A DNA stretch of 64,000 nt from Acidobacteriota bacterium (GCA_009691245.1 SHUM01000002.1:62001-126000); one strand, 5' to 3'; shown: positions 46,180 to 55,474, counted from the first letter of the stretch. Numbers and translations: made by a program. The notes: generated by a model not told the origin, from the letters alone.

Positions 46180-47397
46180 TCATTCTCCCCGCGGCGGTTT
46201 CCCGTATTGCCGGGCCTTCCAGGTAACTCCGGAACCGAGCAGGGTGCGGAACATCGAGTCAAAAGTGATGACCGCATAGATGCTGGCCGCAATCGGAGCC
46301 AGCAGTCCGAAGCCCGCGCCAATCCTCAAATACAGCAACACGGGCAGATGAATGAATCCGACCAGCAAATATTCGGCGGCCGCCAGCGAGACAGCCGTAC
46401 TCTCCACGCCCGCAGCCCGGCCACCGCCCGTCATCCAGCGCAGGCCATACCAGCCCAGCACCGCCAGCGGCAGGAAGTTGGTAAGCAGATACCCGAAGCT
46501 GGCCGCCAGCAGCTTGGCGACGGAGAAGCGGTGCCCGGCAAAAGCGTTCTTGCGAAGCCCTTCCCAGATTTCTCCGAAACTCGTGTACATGCGCGTCGAG
46601 AGCAGGTCGCGCGTGGCCGCGGCGAAGATGCGATGTCCGGAGTGCTTCACCAGCCGCGCGGTGTTCAAATCGTCGATCATCTCGGACTGAATAGCGCGAT
46701 AGCCGCCGAGCGAGGCCCACACACTGCGGCGCATTAGTATATATCCGCCGGAGGCCAGTGCCACACTGGCTTTGGGATCGTTTATTTTGCGCTGTGGAAA
46801 GACGGTGCTGATGAGCAGCGCGAAGCCGGGCATCATCATTTTCTCCCAAAACGTCTCACACTGCATGAAGGCGTAGATGGTAACCATATCCGCCTTTTGC
46901 TGCTCGGCGATCCACAGGCCGGCGCGCAACGCGCTGGGGTGATACACAATGTCGGCGTCGGTGGCTAAGACCCATTCGCTCTCTGGAGATTTCTCCGCCA
47001 CAGACTGAAACGCAGTGTGCAGCGCATGGTTCTTGCCGATCCATCCGGGGGGGAGTTGCTCCTTCACGCGAATCAGCCGCAGGCGGTGGGCTTCCTCTTC
47101 GGGCAACGAGCGCGCCAAAGTTTCCGCCACATCCCCCGTCCCGTCCGTCGAGCCATCGTCCACCAGCACCACTTCGTAGTTGGCATAATTCTGTTGGAGC
47201 AAACCGGGGAGCGTCGAGGGCAGCATCGCAGCCTCATTGCGCGCCGGGACCATAATGGACACACGCGGCGTTTCGCTAAGTGGGAATGGCTCGCCGGAAG
47301 AAACGGAGTAGTGGCCACGGAAGTTCACGATATTCCACAGCAGCATCCCCACCCACAGGGCGATGCCCGCGATTAGTCCTGCCATCAGCCAGTTCAA
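46180..47397 (-). CDS. Glycosyltransferase family 2, HpnB/CrtQ-like
   Basis: The product (405 residues) has an N-terminal membrane helix (LIAGIALWVGMLLWNIVNF), a GT2 catalytic domain with VSIMVPARNEA, VVLVDDGSTDGT, LPPGWIGKNHAL and the metal-binding ATDADI, the acceptor-site acidic motif EMIDDLNTARL, and two or three C-terminal membrane helices. The LPPGW-GK segment is typical of the hopanoid- or carotenoid-associated transferases. No ATG lies upstream of the helix: I start at TTG 47397 after GGAAGGAAG, with ATG 47385 as alternative. It probably glycosylates a lipid at the membrane; the acceptor is not known. Confidence 0.8.
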   Translation of the reverse strand: MNWLMAGLIAGIALWVGMLLWNIVNFRGHYSVSSGEPFPLSETPRVSIMVPARNEAAMLPSTLPGLLQQNYANYEVVLVDDGSTDGTGDVAETLARSLPEEEAHRLRLIRVKEQLPPGWIGKNHALHTAFQSVAEKSPESEWVLATDADIVYHPSALRAGLWIAEQQKADMVTIYAFMQCETFWEKMMMPGFALLISTVFPQRKINDPKASVALASGGYILMRRSVWASLGGYRAIQSEMIDDLNTARLVKHSGHRIFAAATRDLLSTRMYTSFGEIWEGLRKNAFAGHRFSVAKLLAASFGYLLTNFLPLAVLGWYGLRWMTGGGRAAGVESTAVSLAAAEYLLVGFIHLPVLLYLRIGAGFGLLAPIAASIYAVITFDSMFRTLLGSGVTWKARQYGKPPRGE

Positions 47398-47439
47398 GCG
47401 GTCTTCCTTCCTCTCGACGCCACAGCGTTGCCGCAACCA

Positions 47440-47479
47440 AACCGAGCCGCGAACGAACGGGCGCGGTCGCGGCTCGGTT
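47440..47479. repeat. Short palindrome related to repeat families A and B
   Basis: AACCGAGCCGCGA (47440-47452) and TCGCGGCTCGGTT (47467-47479) are exact reverse complements around 14 bases. The arms share GAGCCGCG with families A and B. It lies in the leader of the GT2 gene. Confidence 0.6.
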
Positions 47480-47600
47480 ACACCAGAACAGAGACCGCGC
47501 GGCGGCTCACTCTCGAATCAGCTATCATATATTGTGTTGAGGTTTGGTGTCGTGGCCCCGCTGTTTTCTTATGACAACCACGAACGTACGGAGTCTGCTC

Positions 47601-47999
47601 ATGTTCGAACATATCCGGCCCCTGGATCCCCGGTCGGAAAAAATCAAGCGCCGCCTGCTGATCTTTATTCCCATCGTGCTGGCTCTATCTGGCTATGCCT
47701 TCTGGCAATTCAAAAACTACCCGCAGGAGAAGCACGCCCACCAGTTCTTCACCGCCCTGAGCGCAAGCAAGTATGAAGCAGCCTACCAGCTTTGGCAGCC
47801 CAGCCGCTACTATCACCTTGGGGATTTTCTGGATGATTGGGGCGACAAACGAACGGGCGGCCCGATTCGCCACTTCTACATTCGCCGCTCCCGCTCACGG
47901 GGAACAGGCGTGGTCGTCGACGTGGTCGTAAATAACGGCGAGACGCTGCGCCTGTGGGTAGATCGGGAAACCAAAAGCCTCAGCTTCCCGCCGTTTTGA
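47601..47999 (+). CDS. Small membrane-anchored protein of unknown function
   Basis: I do not recognise this 132-residue protein. It has a basic N-terminus (SEKIKRRLL), one membrane helix (IFIPIVLALSGYAFWQF) and an outer soluble domain with HAHQFFTALSASKYEAAYQL, similar in shape to small NTF2-like or DUF4864-like domains, and ends with SLSFPPF. ATG 47601 has GGAG eight bases upstream; longer readings start at 47571 or 47544. It is divergent from the GT2 gene. It is probably real because the sequence is coherent and hydrophobicity is ordered. Confidence 0.6.
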   Translation: MFEHIRPLDPRSEKIKRRLLIFIPIVLALSGYAFWQFKNYPQEKHAHQFFTALSASKYEAAYQLWQPSRYYHLGDFLDDWGDKRTGGPIRHFYIRRSRSRGTGVVVDVVVNNGETLRLWVDRETKSLSFPPF

Positions 48000-48020
48000 T
48001 TGGTGCGCCATTGCCGCGTG

Positions 48021-48177
48021 ACAGTGCCGCGCGCGTCAGCAAGCGGGCCGCTGGAAAAACCACGCCCCGGCCGCCGATGTTTTCCCCACTCCGCATGCAA
48101 CGCCATCATGAAACCCAACCGTCACCGACCGGGGCGTTGCGTTCCATCAGCCCGCTCGCTCAAGCGCGCGGCACTGT
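48021..48177. repeat. Palindromic repeat, family C (encodes RND permease C-terminus)
   Basis: The left arm begins ACAGTGCCGCGCGCGTCAGC and the right arm is its imperfect reverse complement over about 50 bases, down to a shared ACGCCCCGG. The right arm encodes the last residues TVPRA and the TGA stop of the RND permease gene. A 34-base piece of the same repeat lies inside pyrE. Confidence 0.8.
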
Positions 48178-51100
48178 AAATCGGACAGCGATGTCGTCGA
48201 AGAGGGTGTAGAACACCGGGATGGCCAGCAGCGTCAGCAGGAAGCAAAGCGTCTGCCCACCGGCGATGACCACCGCGATGGGTGCGCGCGATCCGCTGCC
48301 CGGCCCGGTCCCGAAGGCGGTGGGGATCATGGCCACCACGATTGATACGGTGGTCATCAGGATAGGACGCAGGCGAACGCGGTTGGCTTCCATGATGGCG
48401 GCGGTGCGCTCCATGCCCTGCTCGCGGCGCAGGCGGTTGGTGAAATCAATCTGCAAAATGGAGTTCTTCTTCACAATACCGAACAGCAGCAGCACGCCGA
48501 TCGCTCCGAACAGGCTCAACGATTTTCCCGCCAAGAACAGTGCGATTAGCGCGAAGGGAATCGCCAGCGGCAGCGACGCGAGAATCGTGATGGGGTGGAC
48601 GAAGCTCTCAAACTGTGCCGCCAGCACCATGTACATAAAGATGACGGACAGCACCAGAGCGAGCAAGAAACTCTCCATCACTTCCTGCAGCAGCTCGCCG
48701 AAGCCGATGAACTTGTAGTCATAGCCCGCCGGCAGACTCACGGCCTTCACCGCGTTCTCCACTTCCGTCAGCGAAGCGCCCAGCGGCGCGCCCGTTACCA
48801 TATTGGAGGAGAGCAGCACTTGGCGCTGCCGGTTGTAGCGCTCCACTTGCGCCGGACCCAGCCCGCGCGTTACCGCGGCCACGTTGTCCAGACGCACCAA
48901 TCGGCCATCGGATGTGGGCACCATCAGCGCGCCGAGTGAAGCCGCGTTCAGGCGTTGCTCGGACTTCACGCGCAGGCGCACTTCGTACAGCTCATCGCCT
49001 TCCTTGTATTTCGTAATCGGCGCGGTGCCGGAGACCAGCAGGCGGATGGCATCAGAAATGTCCGCCACCGACACGTCGAGGTCGGCGGCCTTCTCGCGCG
49101 CAATCTCAATGTGCATCTCCGGGTTGCCCACGTTCAGCGAAGTCTCCACTTCCAGCAGCGTGGGAATCTGCTGCATTTTGCTGAGAATCTCGCCGGAGAT
49201 GCGCGACAACTCGGCCATGTCCGAGCCGCGCACGATCAGATTGATGGGCGTCTGGCGGAACGCCGAGCTGCTGACCGCGCCCACATTACTGACGCTGATG
49301 CGCGCCCCCGCGATATCTTTCAACGCAGTGCGGGACCGGTCCATGATTTGGAATTGATCGAGAGGCCGCTCATTCATAGGCGCGAGCTTCACGTAAATCG
49401 AACCATCCGTAACCGTTCCTTGCCCGTCGGAATTCACCGTGGTCAGCAGATGCTCGACGTGCGGAACGGTATTCAGGCGCTGCTCGATCTGTTGCAGCAT
49501 GGCGTCGGTGCCTTCCAGCGAAGTGCCTTCCGGCATGGTGATGTTCACCTGAAACTCGTCCTGATCGTCCCACGTAACAAAGTCCTTGCCGATAGCCATG
49601 AACAGCGGGATCACGCTGAAAAACGTAATTGCGCAGACGGCCAGCACGGCCAGACGGTGGCGCAGGCTCCAGGCCAGCATGATGATGTATTTGTCTTCAA
49701 TCCAACGATAGATGGGAAACTGTTTTGAGTTTTTCTTTAGTTTGCCATCTGCATCCGTGCTCGTCTTCAGGAAACGCGAACTCAGCATGGGCGTCAGAGT
49801 AAAGCTGATAAACATGGAAATCGCGATGGATCCAGCCGCGGTGAGCGCGAAGCCACGCAGCCAGCGTCCGGCAATGCCCGCCAGATAGAACACCGGCGCG
49901 AAGACGATCAGCAGCGACAGCGTAGTGGCCATCACCGCCAGCGTGATCTCCTTGGTGCCCTCGATGGCCGCTTCCATGGCGGAGACTTTCTTTTCCTCGA
50001 TGTAGCGAAAGATATTTTCGAGCACCACGATGGCGTCGTCGATGACAATGCCCACGGCGACAGTAAGGCCCAGCAGGGTCATGGTGTTCAATGTCATGCC
50101 CGCCCACTCGACGATCAGGAACGTGGCGATGATGGAAGTGGGAATGGCGATAGCGGCGATCAGGCTGGCGCGCCAGTTGCCCATGAAGAGAAAAACCACC
50201 AGGCTGGCCAGAAATCCGCCCAGCACGAGATGCTCGTAGATGGCATCCACAGATCCCTTGATGAAGACTGACTGGTCGCGAATAATGTCCAGCTTCAGGC
50301 CCGGCGGAAGCTGCGCGCGAATCTGCTCAATGCGGCCCTTGAGTGTGTCGATCAACTCGACCGTGTTTACGCCGGACTGCTTGCGAACTTGCAGGATGAC
50401 GCCGGGCTGGCCGTCAAGACGAGCCAGATTGCGCGGCTCCTCATAGGAGTCCGTGACCGTGGCGAAATCGCGCACGCGAATGGCTACGCCGTTGCGCTGC
50501 GCCGCGACCACATCGCCGAACTGCTCCGCCGCCGTCAGACGGCCCAGGGTGCGCACGATCAATTCACGCTCGCCCTGCGCCAGCCGACCGCCGGGCGACT
50601 CCTGATTCTGCCGCCGCAAACTGCCCGCTACTTGATTAATGCTCAGGCCCAGCGAGTTCAGCCGGTCGGCGTCCACCTCAATCTGGATGGCGCGCTCGCG
50701 CCCGCCGATCAACTGCACCTGGCCAACACCGGCCAGGCCCTCAAGTTCCTGCTTGATGCGCTTGTCGGCAATCTCCGTCATTTCGCGCAGAGGCTTGTCG
50801 CCAGAGAGAGCGATGGCCAGAACGGGCGAGGCGTCCGGATCGACCTTCTCGATCAACGGAGGATCGACACCGTCCGGCAACAGCTTAATCACGTTGGAAA
50901 CTTTGTCGCGCACATCCTCCGAGACTTCCTCGATGTTGCGATCCAGAACGAAGCTGACCACCACGATGGAGACGCCTTCGCGGCTCACCGAGCGCAGCTC
51001 GTCGATACCTTGAATCGTATTGACGGCCTCTTCGATGGGCTTTGATATCTCGGTCTCAATTTCCTCGGCGCTGGCGCCGGGAAAGGTTGTGGTGATGACC

Positions 51101-51234
51101 AGTGTGGGAAATTCCACGCGAGGGAAAAGATCGACGCCGAGCTTGCTGAAGGAAAACAGACCGAGCACGACCAGCGCCATGATCATCATGGTGGTGAACA
51201 CGGGCCGCCGGACACTGACCGCTGCGAGACTCAT
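48160..51234 (-). CDS. RND efflux transporter permease (AcrB/MdtB-like)
   Basis: This 1024-residue inner-membrane pump exports drugs or other toxic compounds with the proton gradient. It starts SLAAVSVRRPVFTTMMIMAL and has the usual 12-helix plan with two large periplasmic domains. The proton-relay aspartates lie in GIVIDDAIVVLENIFRYIEE, and the C-terminal helices include FGIVKKNSILQIDF. Its ATG overlaps the stop of the adaptor gene (ATGA), so the two are translationally coupled. No outer-membrane TolC-like gene is near. The last five residues and the stop codon come from a palindromic repeat. Confidence 0.93.
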   Translation of the reverse strand: MSLAAVSVRRPVFTTMMIMALVVLGLFSFSKLGVDLFPRVEFPTLVITTTFPGASAEEIETEISKPIEEAVNTIQGIDELRSVSREGVSIVVVSFVLDRNIEEVSEDVRDKVSNVIKLLPDGVDPPLIEKVDPDASPVLAIALSGDKPLREMTEIADKRIKQELEGLAGVGQVQLIGGRERAIQIEVDADRLNSLGLSINQVAGSLRRQNQESPGGRLAQGERELIVRTLGRLTAAEQFGDVVAAQRNGVAIRVRDFATVTDSYEEPRNLARLDGQPGVILQVRKQSGVNTVELIDTLKGRIEQIRAQLPPGLKLDIIRDQSVFIKGSVDAIYEHLVLGGFLASLVVFLFMGNWRASLIAAIAIPTSIIATFLIVEWAGMTLNTMTLLGLTVAVGIVIDDAIVVLENIFRYIEEKKVSAMEAAIEGTKEITLAVMATTLSLLIVFAPVFYLAGIAGRWLRGFALTAAGSIAISMFISFTLTPMLSSRFLKTSTDADGKLKKNSKQFPIYRWIEDKYIIMLAWSLRHRLAVLAVCAITFFSVIPLFMAIGKDFVTWDDQDEFQVNITMPEGTSLEGTDAMLQQIEQRLNTVPHVEHLLTTVNSDGQGTVTDGSIYVKLAPMNERPLDQFQIMDRSRTALKDIAGARISVSNVGAVSSSAFRQTPINLIVRGSDMAELSRISGEILSKMQQIPTLLEVETSLNVGNPEMHIEIAREKAADLDVSVADISDAIRLLVSGTAPITKYKEGDELYEVRLRVKSEQRLNAASLGALMVPTSDGRLVRLDNVAAVTRGLGPAQVERYNRQRQVLLSSNMVTGAPLGASLTEVENAVKAVSLPAGYDYKFIGFGELLQEVMESFLLALVLSVIFMYMVLAAQFESFVHPITILASLPLAIPFALIALFLAGKSLSLFGAIGVLLLFGIVKKNSILQIDFTNRLRREQGMERTAAIMEANRVRLRPILMTTVSIVVAMIPTAFGTGPGSGSRAPIAVVIAGGQTLCFLLTLLAIPVFYTLFDDIAVRFTVPRA

Positions 51235-52490
51235 GGCTGACTCCCGGATGAAGCAGAGGATGGCGTCGCTGTTACCTTTACGCCTTCGCGTAGACGAGCC
51301 ATCTGCGAGACGGCGATCTGCTCGCCAGGACTGAGTCCTTTGATGATTTCGATTTTGTCGCCGTAGCGGTCGCCCAACTCGACCACTTTCTCTTTGATCG
51401 CCCCACTCTCCACTACATAGACTTTTTGTACACCGTAGAACGAAAGCACGGCGGTAGCGGGAACGCGCATCATCGGGTCCACTTGGTCGGTGTCGAGTAT
51501 GGCGCGAGCAAACAGGCCGGGCCGCAGGCGTCGCGCGCCGTTCTCCACGCGGGCCTCCACGGAGAAGGTGCGCGACTGTGGATTCACCGCGCCGGCGAGA
51601 CGGGTGATCTTTCCCAAAAATGTCTCGCCACTGTAAGCCTCCACAGAAACGCGGACGTCCGCTCCGGCTTTCACATAAGGGAAGAATCGCTCCGGAACAT
51701 CGGCGCGCAGCTTCAGCGGATTGGTGCTGGCGATGGCCGCCAGCGGCGTCTGCTCGCGGACATACTGGCCCACCTCCACCAGCCGCTCGCGGATGGTGCC
51801 CGCGAAAGGCGCCTTCACGCGGGTGTTGGCCAGGTCCTGCTCGGCCAGTCCCAACTGGGCGCGCAGATTATCCACGCGAGCCACCAGGTTGCGGGCCTGT
51901 TCGAGCGCGGCGGAGTAGTTGGCTTGGCTGGTGCGCTCACGCGCCTCGGCGCTGTCGTAGGCGGCCTGTGAGAGCACGCCGTCGGTTTTGAGCGACTGGG
52001 CGCGATCAAAATTAGCTTTGGCGTCGGCGGCTTCGGCGACGGCGCGACGCACGCTGGAAGTTCCTGTCAGCTCGGGAATCTTCGCGGTCGCATTTTGCAT
52101 ACCCAGTTGCGCAAGGACTTCTTGCAGCGCGGCGCGCTGGCGAGCGACGGCCAACTCATACTCCGTGGCGTCCATCTCGATTAATATTTGGCCTTGCGCC
52201 ACACTGTCGCCGAGATCGGCGCGGACGACTTTCACCAAACCGGATACTTCGCTCGACACAACCACTTCCTGATCGCCCGCCAGCGTGCCCACGATCTCCA
52301 CTTCGCGGCGCACCGGCTCAGTGGAGACCACCAGCGATTGGATAGCCAGCGGCGCGTCCGGCACGACGGCTGTCTCTACGGCGGGCTTCGAGCAACCCGT
52401 GACCATCAGCAGGATGGCCAGCGCGGCGCAACAGCAAGCGGATGTTCTCCGGAAGAACCGGGATTGTTGCAGCGGGTAATGGCAGGTCAT
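51231..52490 (-). CDS. RND efflux periplasmic adaptor lipoprotein
   Basis: The product (419 residues) is a membrane fusion protein that links the RND pump to an outer-membrane channel. A lipoprotein signal with lipobox LMVTGC sits near residue 34, followed by a lipoyl/biotinyl-like domain (VVSSEVSGLVKVVRADLGDS), a helical hairpin (about 105-190), the second lipoyl half (DLANTRVKAPFAGTIRERLV) and beta-barrel and membrane-proximal domains. ATG 52490 gives the lipoprotein signal; a start 16 codons upstream is less likely. It overlaps the permease gene by four bases. Confidence 0.92.
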   Translation of the reverse strand: MTCHYPLQQSRFFRRTSACCCAALAILLMVTGCSKPAVETAVVPDAPLAIQSLVVSTEPVRREVEIVGTLAGDQEVVVSSEVSGLVKVVRADLGDSVAQGQILIEMDATEYELAVARQRAALQEVLAQLGMQNATAKIPELTGTSSVRRAVAEAADAKANFDRAQSLKTDGVLSQAAYDSAEARERTSQANYSAALEQARNLVARVDNLRAQLGLAEQDLANTRVKAPFAGTIRERLVEVGQYVREQTPLAAIASTNPLKLRADVPERFFPYVKAGADVRVSVEAYSGETFLGKITRLAGAVNPQSRTFSVEARVENGARRLRPGLFARAILDTDQVDPMMRVPATAVLSFYGVQKVYVVESGAIKEKVVELGDRYGDKIEIIKGLSPGEQIAVSQMARLREGVKVTATPSSASSGSQP

Positions 52491-52568
52491 GTGTGAGAGA
52501 TCTTTCTGGAGTTGAGCAGAGTACAAAGCGCATATCAACGACGTTCGAGATCAAGCCATGCAGCGCTG

Positions 52569-52643
52569 TCATTCCGAGCGCAGCGAGGAATCTGCTTTTC
52601 GCGCGCTACTGAAAAAGCAGATTCCTCGCTGCGCTCGGAATGA
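52569..52643. repeat. Inverted repeat with 31-base perfect arms
   Basis: The arms 52569-52599 and 52613-52643 are exact reverse complements (starting TCATTCCGAGCGCAGCGAGG) around a 13-base loop. It lies between the GlcG-like gene and the adaptor gene, both on the minus strand. It is a different sequence family from A, B and C. Confidence 0.85.
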
Positions 52644-52683
52644 AAACAAAGTCGGATTTCAGGCTGCTCCGGGATGCGTAACG

Positions 52684-53106
52684 TTAGCTGGTGAGCGCCG
52701 CCAGACCAGCCTCGGCCACCTGCATGTCTTCCTTCCAGTGGCCGCCGGAAACGCCGATGCCGCCAACCAATTGCTTCTCAATTTTGATTGGATAACCGCC
52801 GCCGAAGATCACCAGGCGAGGGGTGTGGGTGATGCCGTGCAGGAGCGGTGGGTCGTCCTTGACGAAGTCGAACCACTGATGCGTGGCCACGCCGAAGCTG
52901 ATCGAGGTCCACGCCTTGTTCTGCGAAATCTCGATGGACAGGACCGGCGCTCCGTCCATGCGGGTGTAGGCTTTCAGGTTGCCGCCTTCATCGCAGATGG
53001 CGATGCACATGGGCCGCTTCATCTCAGCCGCTTTGGCCTCGGCCGCGGCGAGCATCTTCTTGGCCGCCTCGGCAGAGATCGTCTGTTTGGTAATGGTATT
53101 GGACAT
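52684..53106 (-). CDS. GlcG/HbpS-family heme-binding-like protein
   Basis: This 140-residue protein is a single GlcG/HbpS (DUF336) domain. It has TISAEAAKKMLAAAEAKAAE, PMCIAICDEGGNLKAYTRMD and the glycine-rich end VIFGGGYPIKI followed by VGGIGVSGGHWKEDMQVAEAG. Members bind heme or act as accessory subunits, often beside oxidoreductases or diol-metabolism genes. GGAGG precedes ATG 53106 by nine bases. No heme or glycolate gene lies next to it, so the role here is open. Confidence 0.85.
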   Translation of the reverse strand: MSNTITKQTISAEAAKKMLAAAEAKAAEMKRPMCIAICDEGGNLKAYTRMDGAPVLSIEISQNKAWTSISFGVATHQWFDFVKDDPPLLHGITHTPRLVIFGGGYPIKIEKQLVGGIGVSGGHWKEDMQVAEAGLAALTS

Positions 53107-53256
53107 CAACACTTTCCTCCGTGGGTTGTTGGGAGCATTAGGGTGCGCGGGCAAATACTTATGATATCTCTGATTGGCGTAAATAGTAAGAGCGAGTGGC
53201 GTGGACAGGCGTTGGGGAATGGCAACCTGGTCTGCTTGCTGACGAGGGCGGCTCTG

Positions 53257-54021
53257 TCACTTCACCAGGAAGTAGAAGGCGATGCCGAAGCCAATGACCG
53301 ATACGATCGCGCGCACCAGCTTGGGGCCCACGCGGCGCGCCAGTCGCGGGCCAAGGATGCCGCCGAGCGCGGTGCCGGCGAAGATGGTTCCGCACTCCAC
53401 CCAGTAAATATCGGCGAGCAGGACGAAGACCACGCAGGCGATTCCGTTGATGAGCAGGCCCTGGAAGACTTTCAGCGCGTTCATGGCGTGGATGTTTTTT
53501 TGACCCATCAGACCGAGGGCGGCCAGCATCAGGATGCCAATGCCCGCGCCGAAGTAGCCACCGTAGCTGGCCACCAGAAACTGAACGAACATGGCCAGCG
53601 CCAGGCCATAGCGCGACTTCTCGATGGCATGCGCTTCAATCTCGAATAACCTCATGAGCTGATTCTGGAAGGTGAACACCAGCGCTGCGAATAGCAGCAG
53701 GTAGGGAATCATTTCGTTGAAAACGGTCTCACCCGTCCTCAGCAACAGGAGCGAGCCTACCAGTCCGCCGAGCAGGCTGGGTCCGGCGTAGCGCAACACC
53801 CATTGGCGCTGCGAGGCCAGCTCATTGCGATAACTCCAGATGGAAGTAGAGATGCCGCCCATCACCGCCCAGGTATTAGTGGCGTTGGCGGAGATGGAGG
53901 GCAGTCCAGCCCACAGCAAAGCCGGAAAAGTAATCAGCGTGCCGCCGCCGGCGATGGAGTTCATCACGCCCGCTGCGAGTCCAGCGAAGAATAGGATGGT
54001 GGTTTTCCACTCAGCGGGCAT
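53257..54021 (-). CDS. TauE/SafE family sulfite or anion exporter
   Basis: The product (254 residues) is a membrane protein with about eight hydrophobic helices and the family features AAGVMNSIAGGGTLITFPAL in the first half and the related YGGYFGAGIGILMLAALGL in the second, which reflect an internal duplication. The family exports sulfite, sulfoacetate or related small anions. Neighbouring genes give no sulfur context. It lies upstream of the GlcG-like gene on the same strand, 150 bases apart. Confidence 0.88.
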   Translation of the reverse strand: MPAEWKTTILFFAGLAAGVMNSIAGGGTLITFPALLWAGLPSISANATNTWAVMGGISTSIWSYRNELASQRQWVLRYAGPSLLGGLVGSLLLLRTGETVFNEMIPYLLLFAALVFTFQNQLMRLFEIEAHAIEKSRYGLALAMFVQFLVASYGGYFGAGIGILMLAALGLMGQKNIHAMNALKVFQGLLINGIACVVFVLLADIYWVECGTIFAGTALGGILGPRLARRVGPKLVRAIVSVIGFGIAFYFLVK

Positions 54022-54129
54022 AAGTTAAGTTCCTGTGAAAAGCAAGCAAAGCAGTGAATGGTGAGTGGTGGAACACGGTTTACGTATGAATAGCTAAAAA
54101 GCTGTTGTTTGACCTATTTTAACGCATCA

Positions 54130-54267
54130 TAAGGGCACGGTTTCAACCGTGCCAAACCGTGGCTCTCAGACCCGAGGCTTTAGCCGCTGAGGGCCAACGA
54201 CGCACCTCAGGGGCTAAAGCCCGTCATCGTTACGGCCTCCATCGGCACGGTTGAAGCCGTGCCCTTA
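54130..54267. repeat. Inverted repeat of the GGGCTTTAGCC type
   Basis: The outer arms TAAGGGCACGGTTTCAACCG (54130-) and their near-exact complement ending at 54267 enclose a second pair (GGCTTTAGCC / GGCTAAAGCC with CTGAGG blocks). The gap 54022-54359 also holds blocks of AGTGAATGGTGAGTGG-like sequence at 54053-54070 and 54305-54375; no gene is seen. Confidence 0.8.
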
Positions 54268-54304
54268 CGATCGCCAAACGAGGTTATGCAACAGTCCCTA
54301 TTGT

Positions 54305-54375
54305 CCTTCACCATCTACCGCTCACTACTGACAACTTATCACTCACTACCCGCCAATCACTACTCACCACTCACC
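54305..54375 (-). repeat. GTGAGTGGTGAGTAGTGA simple repeat at the CDF gene end
   Basis: Read on the minus strand, this stretch is a run of GTGAGT/GTAGTGA units, and a similar unit in the opposite orientation is at 54053-54070. It encodes the last residues (VSGE) and TAG stop of the CDF gene. Confidence 0.65.
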
Positions 54376-55277
54376 AGCCGGGCGGGCTCGACGTGAATCA
54401 GCACATCGGCCACGGCGGGCACGCGCTGCCGAATGCGGCTGCGAACTTGACCGGCGATTTCGTGCGAATCATAGACGCTCAAGTGCGGAGCCACTTCAAG
54501 GTGCAGGTCCACGTGATAGCGCAGGCCTGTCTTGCGCGCGAAGCACTTCTCCACGCCGAGCGCGCCGGGCACGCTCAGGGCCGCCTCGCGGATGGCGCGC
54601 AAAACGGGCTCGGCGGGCATGGTGTCCATCAACTCGAGCGCGGGGTTCCACATAACACGGAAGCCAGTGAAAATAACGACGAGGCCCACGGCGGCGCCGC
54701 CAAAGTGATCGGCGGCCAGAAAGCGCTCCGGGTCAGAGAGCGTCAGGCCCAGCGCGGCCAGCGCGACCGCGGCGGCGAGGATATCCACCGCGTCATTCCA
54801 GGCATCGGCGATCAGCCCTGCGCTGCCGATCTGCCGGCCGAAGTGGAACTTGGTGTAAGTCAGCAGTCCTTTTACGACGATGGTGATCAGCAAGGCCCAG
54901 ATGCCCAGGATGGTTGGCGGATCATGATGGATGCCAACCTGGTCGAGCGAACGCAAGCAGATGGCCACGCCGGCTCCGGTCAGGATCATGCCGACGAGCA
55001 AGCCAGCCAAAATCTCCGAGCGACCGTGGCCGTAAGGGTGATTCGCATCGGCGGGGCGCGCGGCGTAGATCATGCCCAGCATCACCGCGCCGGAGGCGAT
55101 CACGTCTCCGGCGAACTCGAAACCAGCAGCGGTGACGGAAGTGGAGCCAATCGAGATGCCGACCGCGATATTCATCGCCGCAAGCAGACCGCTGCCCACC
55201 ACGCCGGCCAGCGCGACACGCCGCCCCAGCCGGTGCGCGTCAACATCAGAAGGCTCAATTTCCAGAACGTTATTCAT
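54360..55277 (-). CDS. Cation diffusion facilitator family transporter
   Basis: The product (305 residues) exports divalent metal ions such as zinc, cobalt or iron by proton exchange. Six membrane helices include FEFAGDVIASG (metal site of the second helix) and AWNDAVDILAAAVAL (fifth helix), and the RHPYGHG-type motif appears as NHPYGHGRSEILAG. A cytoplasmic C-terminal domain (AIREAALSVPGALGVEKCFA, then HVDLHLEVAPHLS) has the ferredoxin-like fold of the family. The first site lacks a histidine at one usual position (E and D instead). ATG 55277 is chosen over GTG 55292. The C-terminal residues and stop come from repeat sequence. Confidence 0.88.
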   Translation of the reverse strand: MNNVLEIEPSDVDAHRLGRRVALAGVVGSGLLAAMNIAVGISIGSTSVTAAGFEFAGDVIASGAVMLGMIYAARPADANHPYGHGRSEILAGLLVGMILTGAGVAICLRSLDQVGIHHDPPTILGIWALLITIVVKGLLTYTKFHFGRQIGSAGLIADAWNDAVDILAAAVALAALGLTLSDPERFLAADHFGGAAVGLVVIFTGFRVMWNPALELMDTMPAEPVLRAIREAALSVPGALGVEKCFARKTGLRYHVDLHLEVAPHLSVYDSHEIAGQVRSRIRQRVPAVADVLIHVEPARLVSGE

Positions 55278-55465
55278 AGTCGAGTACTTCACCGGGCAGG
55301 TTCTCGAAGTTCTCCAAACCAGGACAGCACGAGAAGACCGCGTCGGCCATTATAGCGGAGAGCGCCTCCGTGTGCCTGAAACCATTCCGGCGAACCCGTT
55401 TAACGACCAGTTAATTATGGGATAACTCCGTCCTCCAATTCACTTTCAAGCCTCCGAAATCAGTA

Positions 55466-55474
55466 TGATATAAT
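55466..55474 (+). promoter_or_regulatory. Extended -10 promoter of the PpiC-type gene
   Basis: TGATATAAT (55466-55474) is a perfect TGN-TATAAT element about 65 bases before the start codon. A clear -35 is absent. Confidence 0.55.

Noticed and set aside
54305-54375. Possible CRISPR-like short repeats
   Set aside because: The units are short, overlapping and irregular, with no spacers of constant length and no cas genes.
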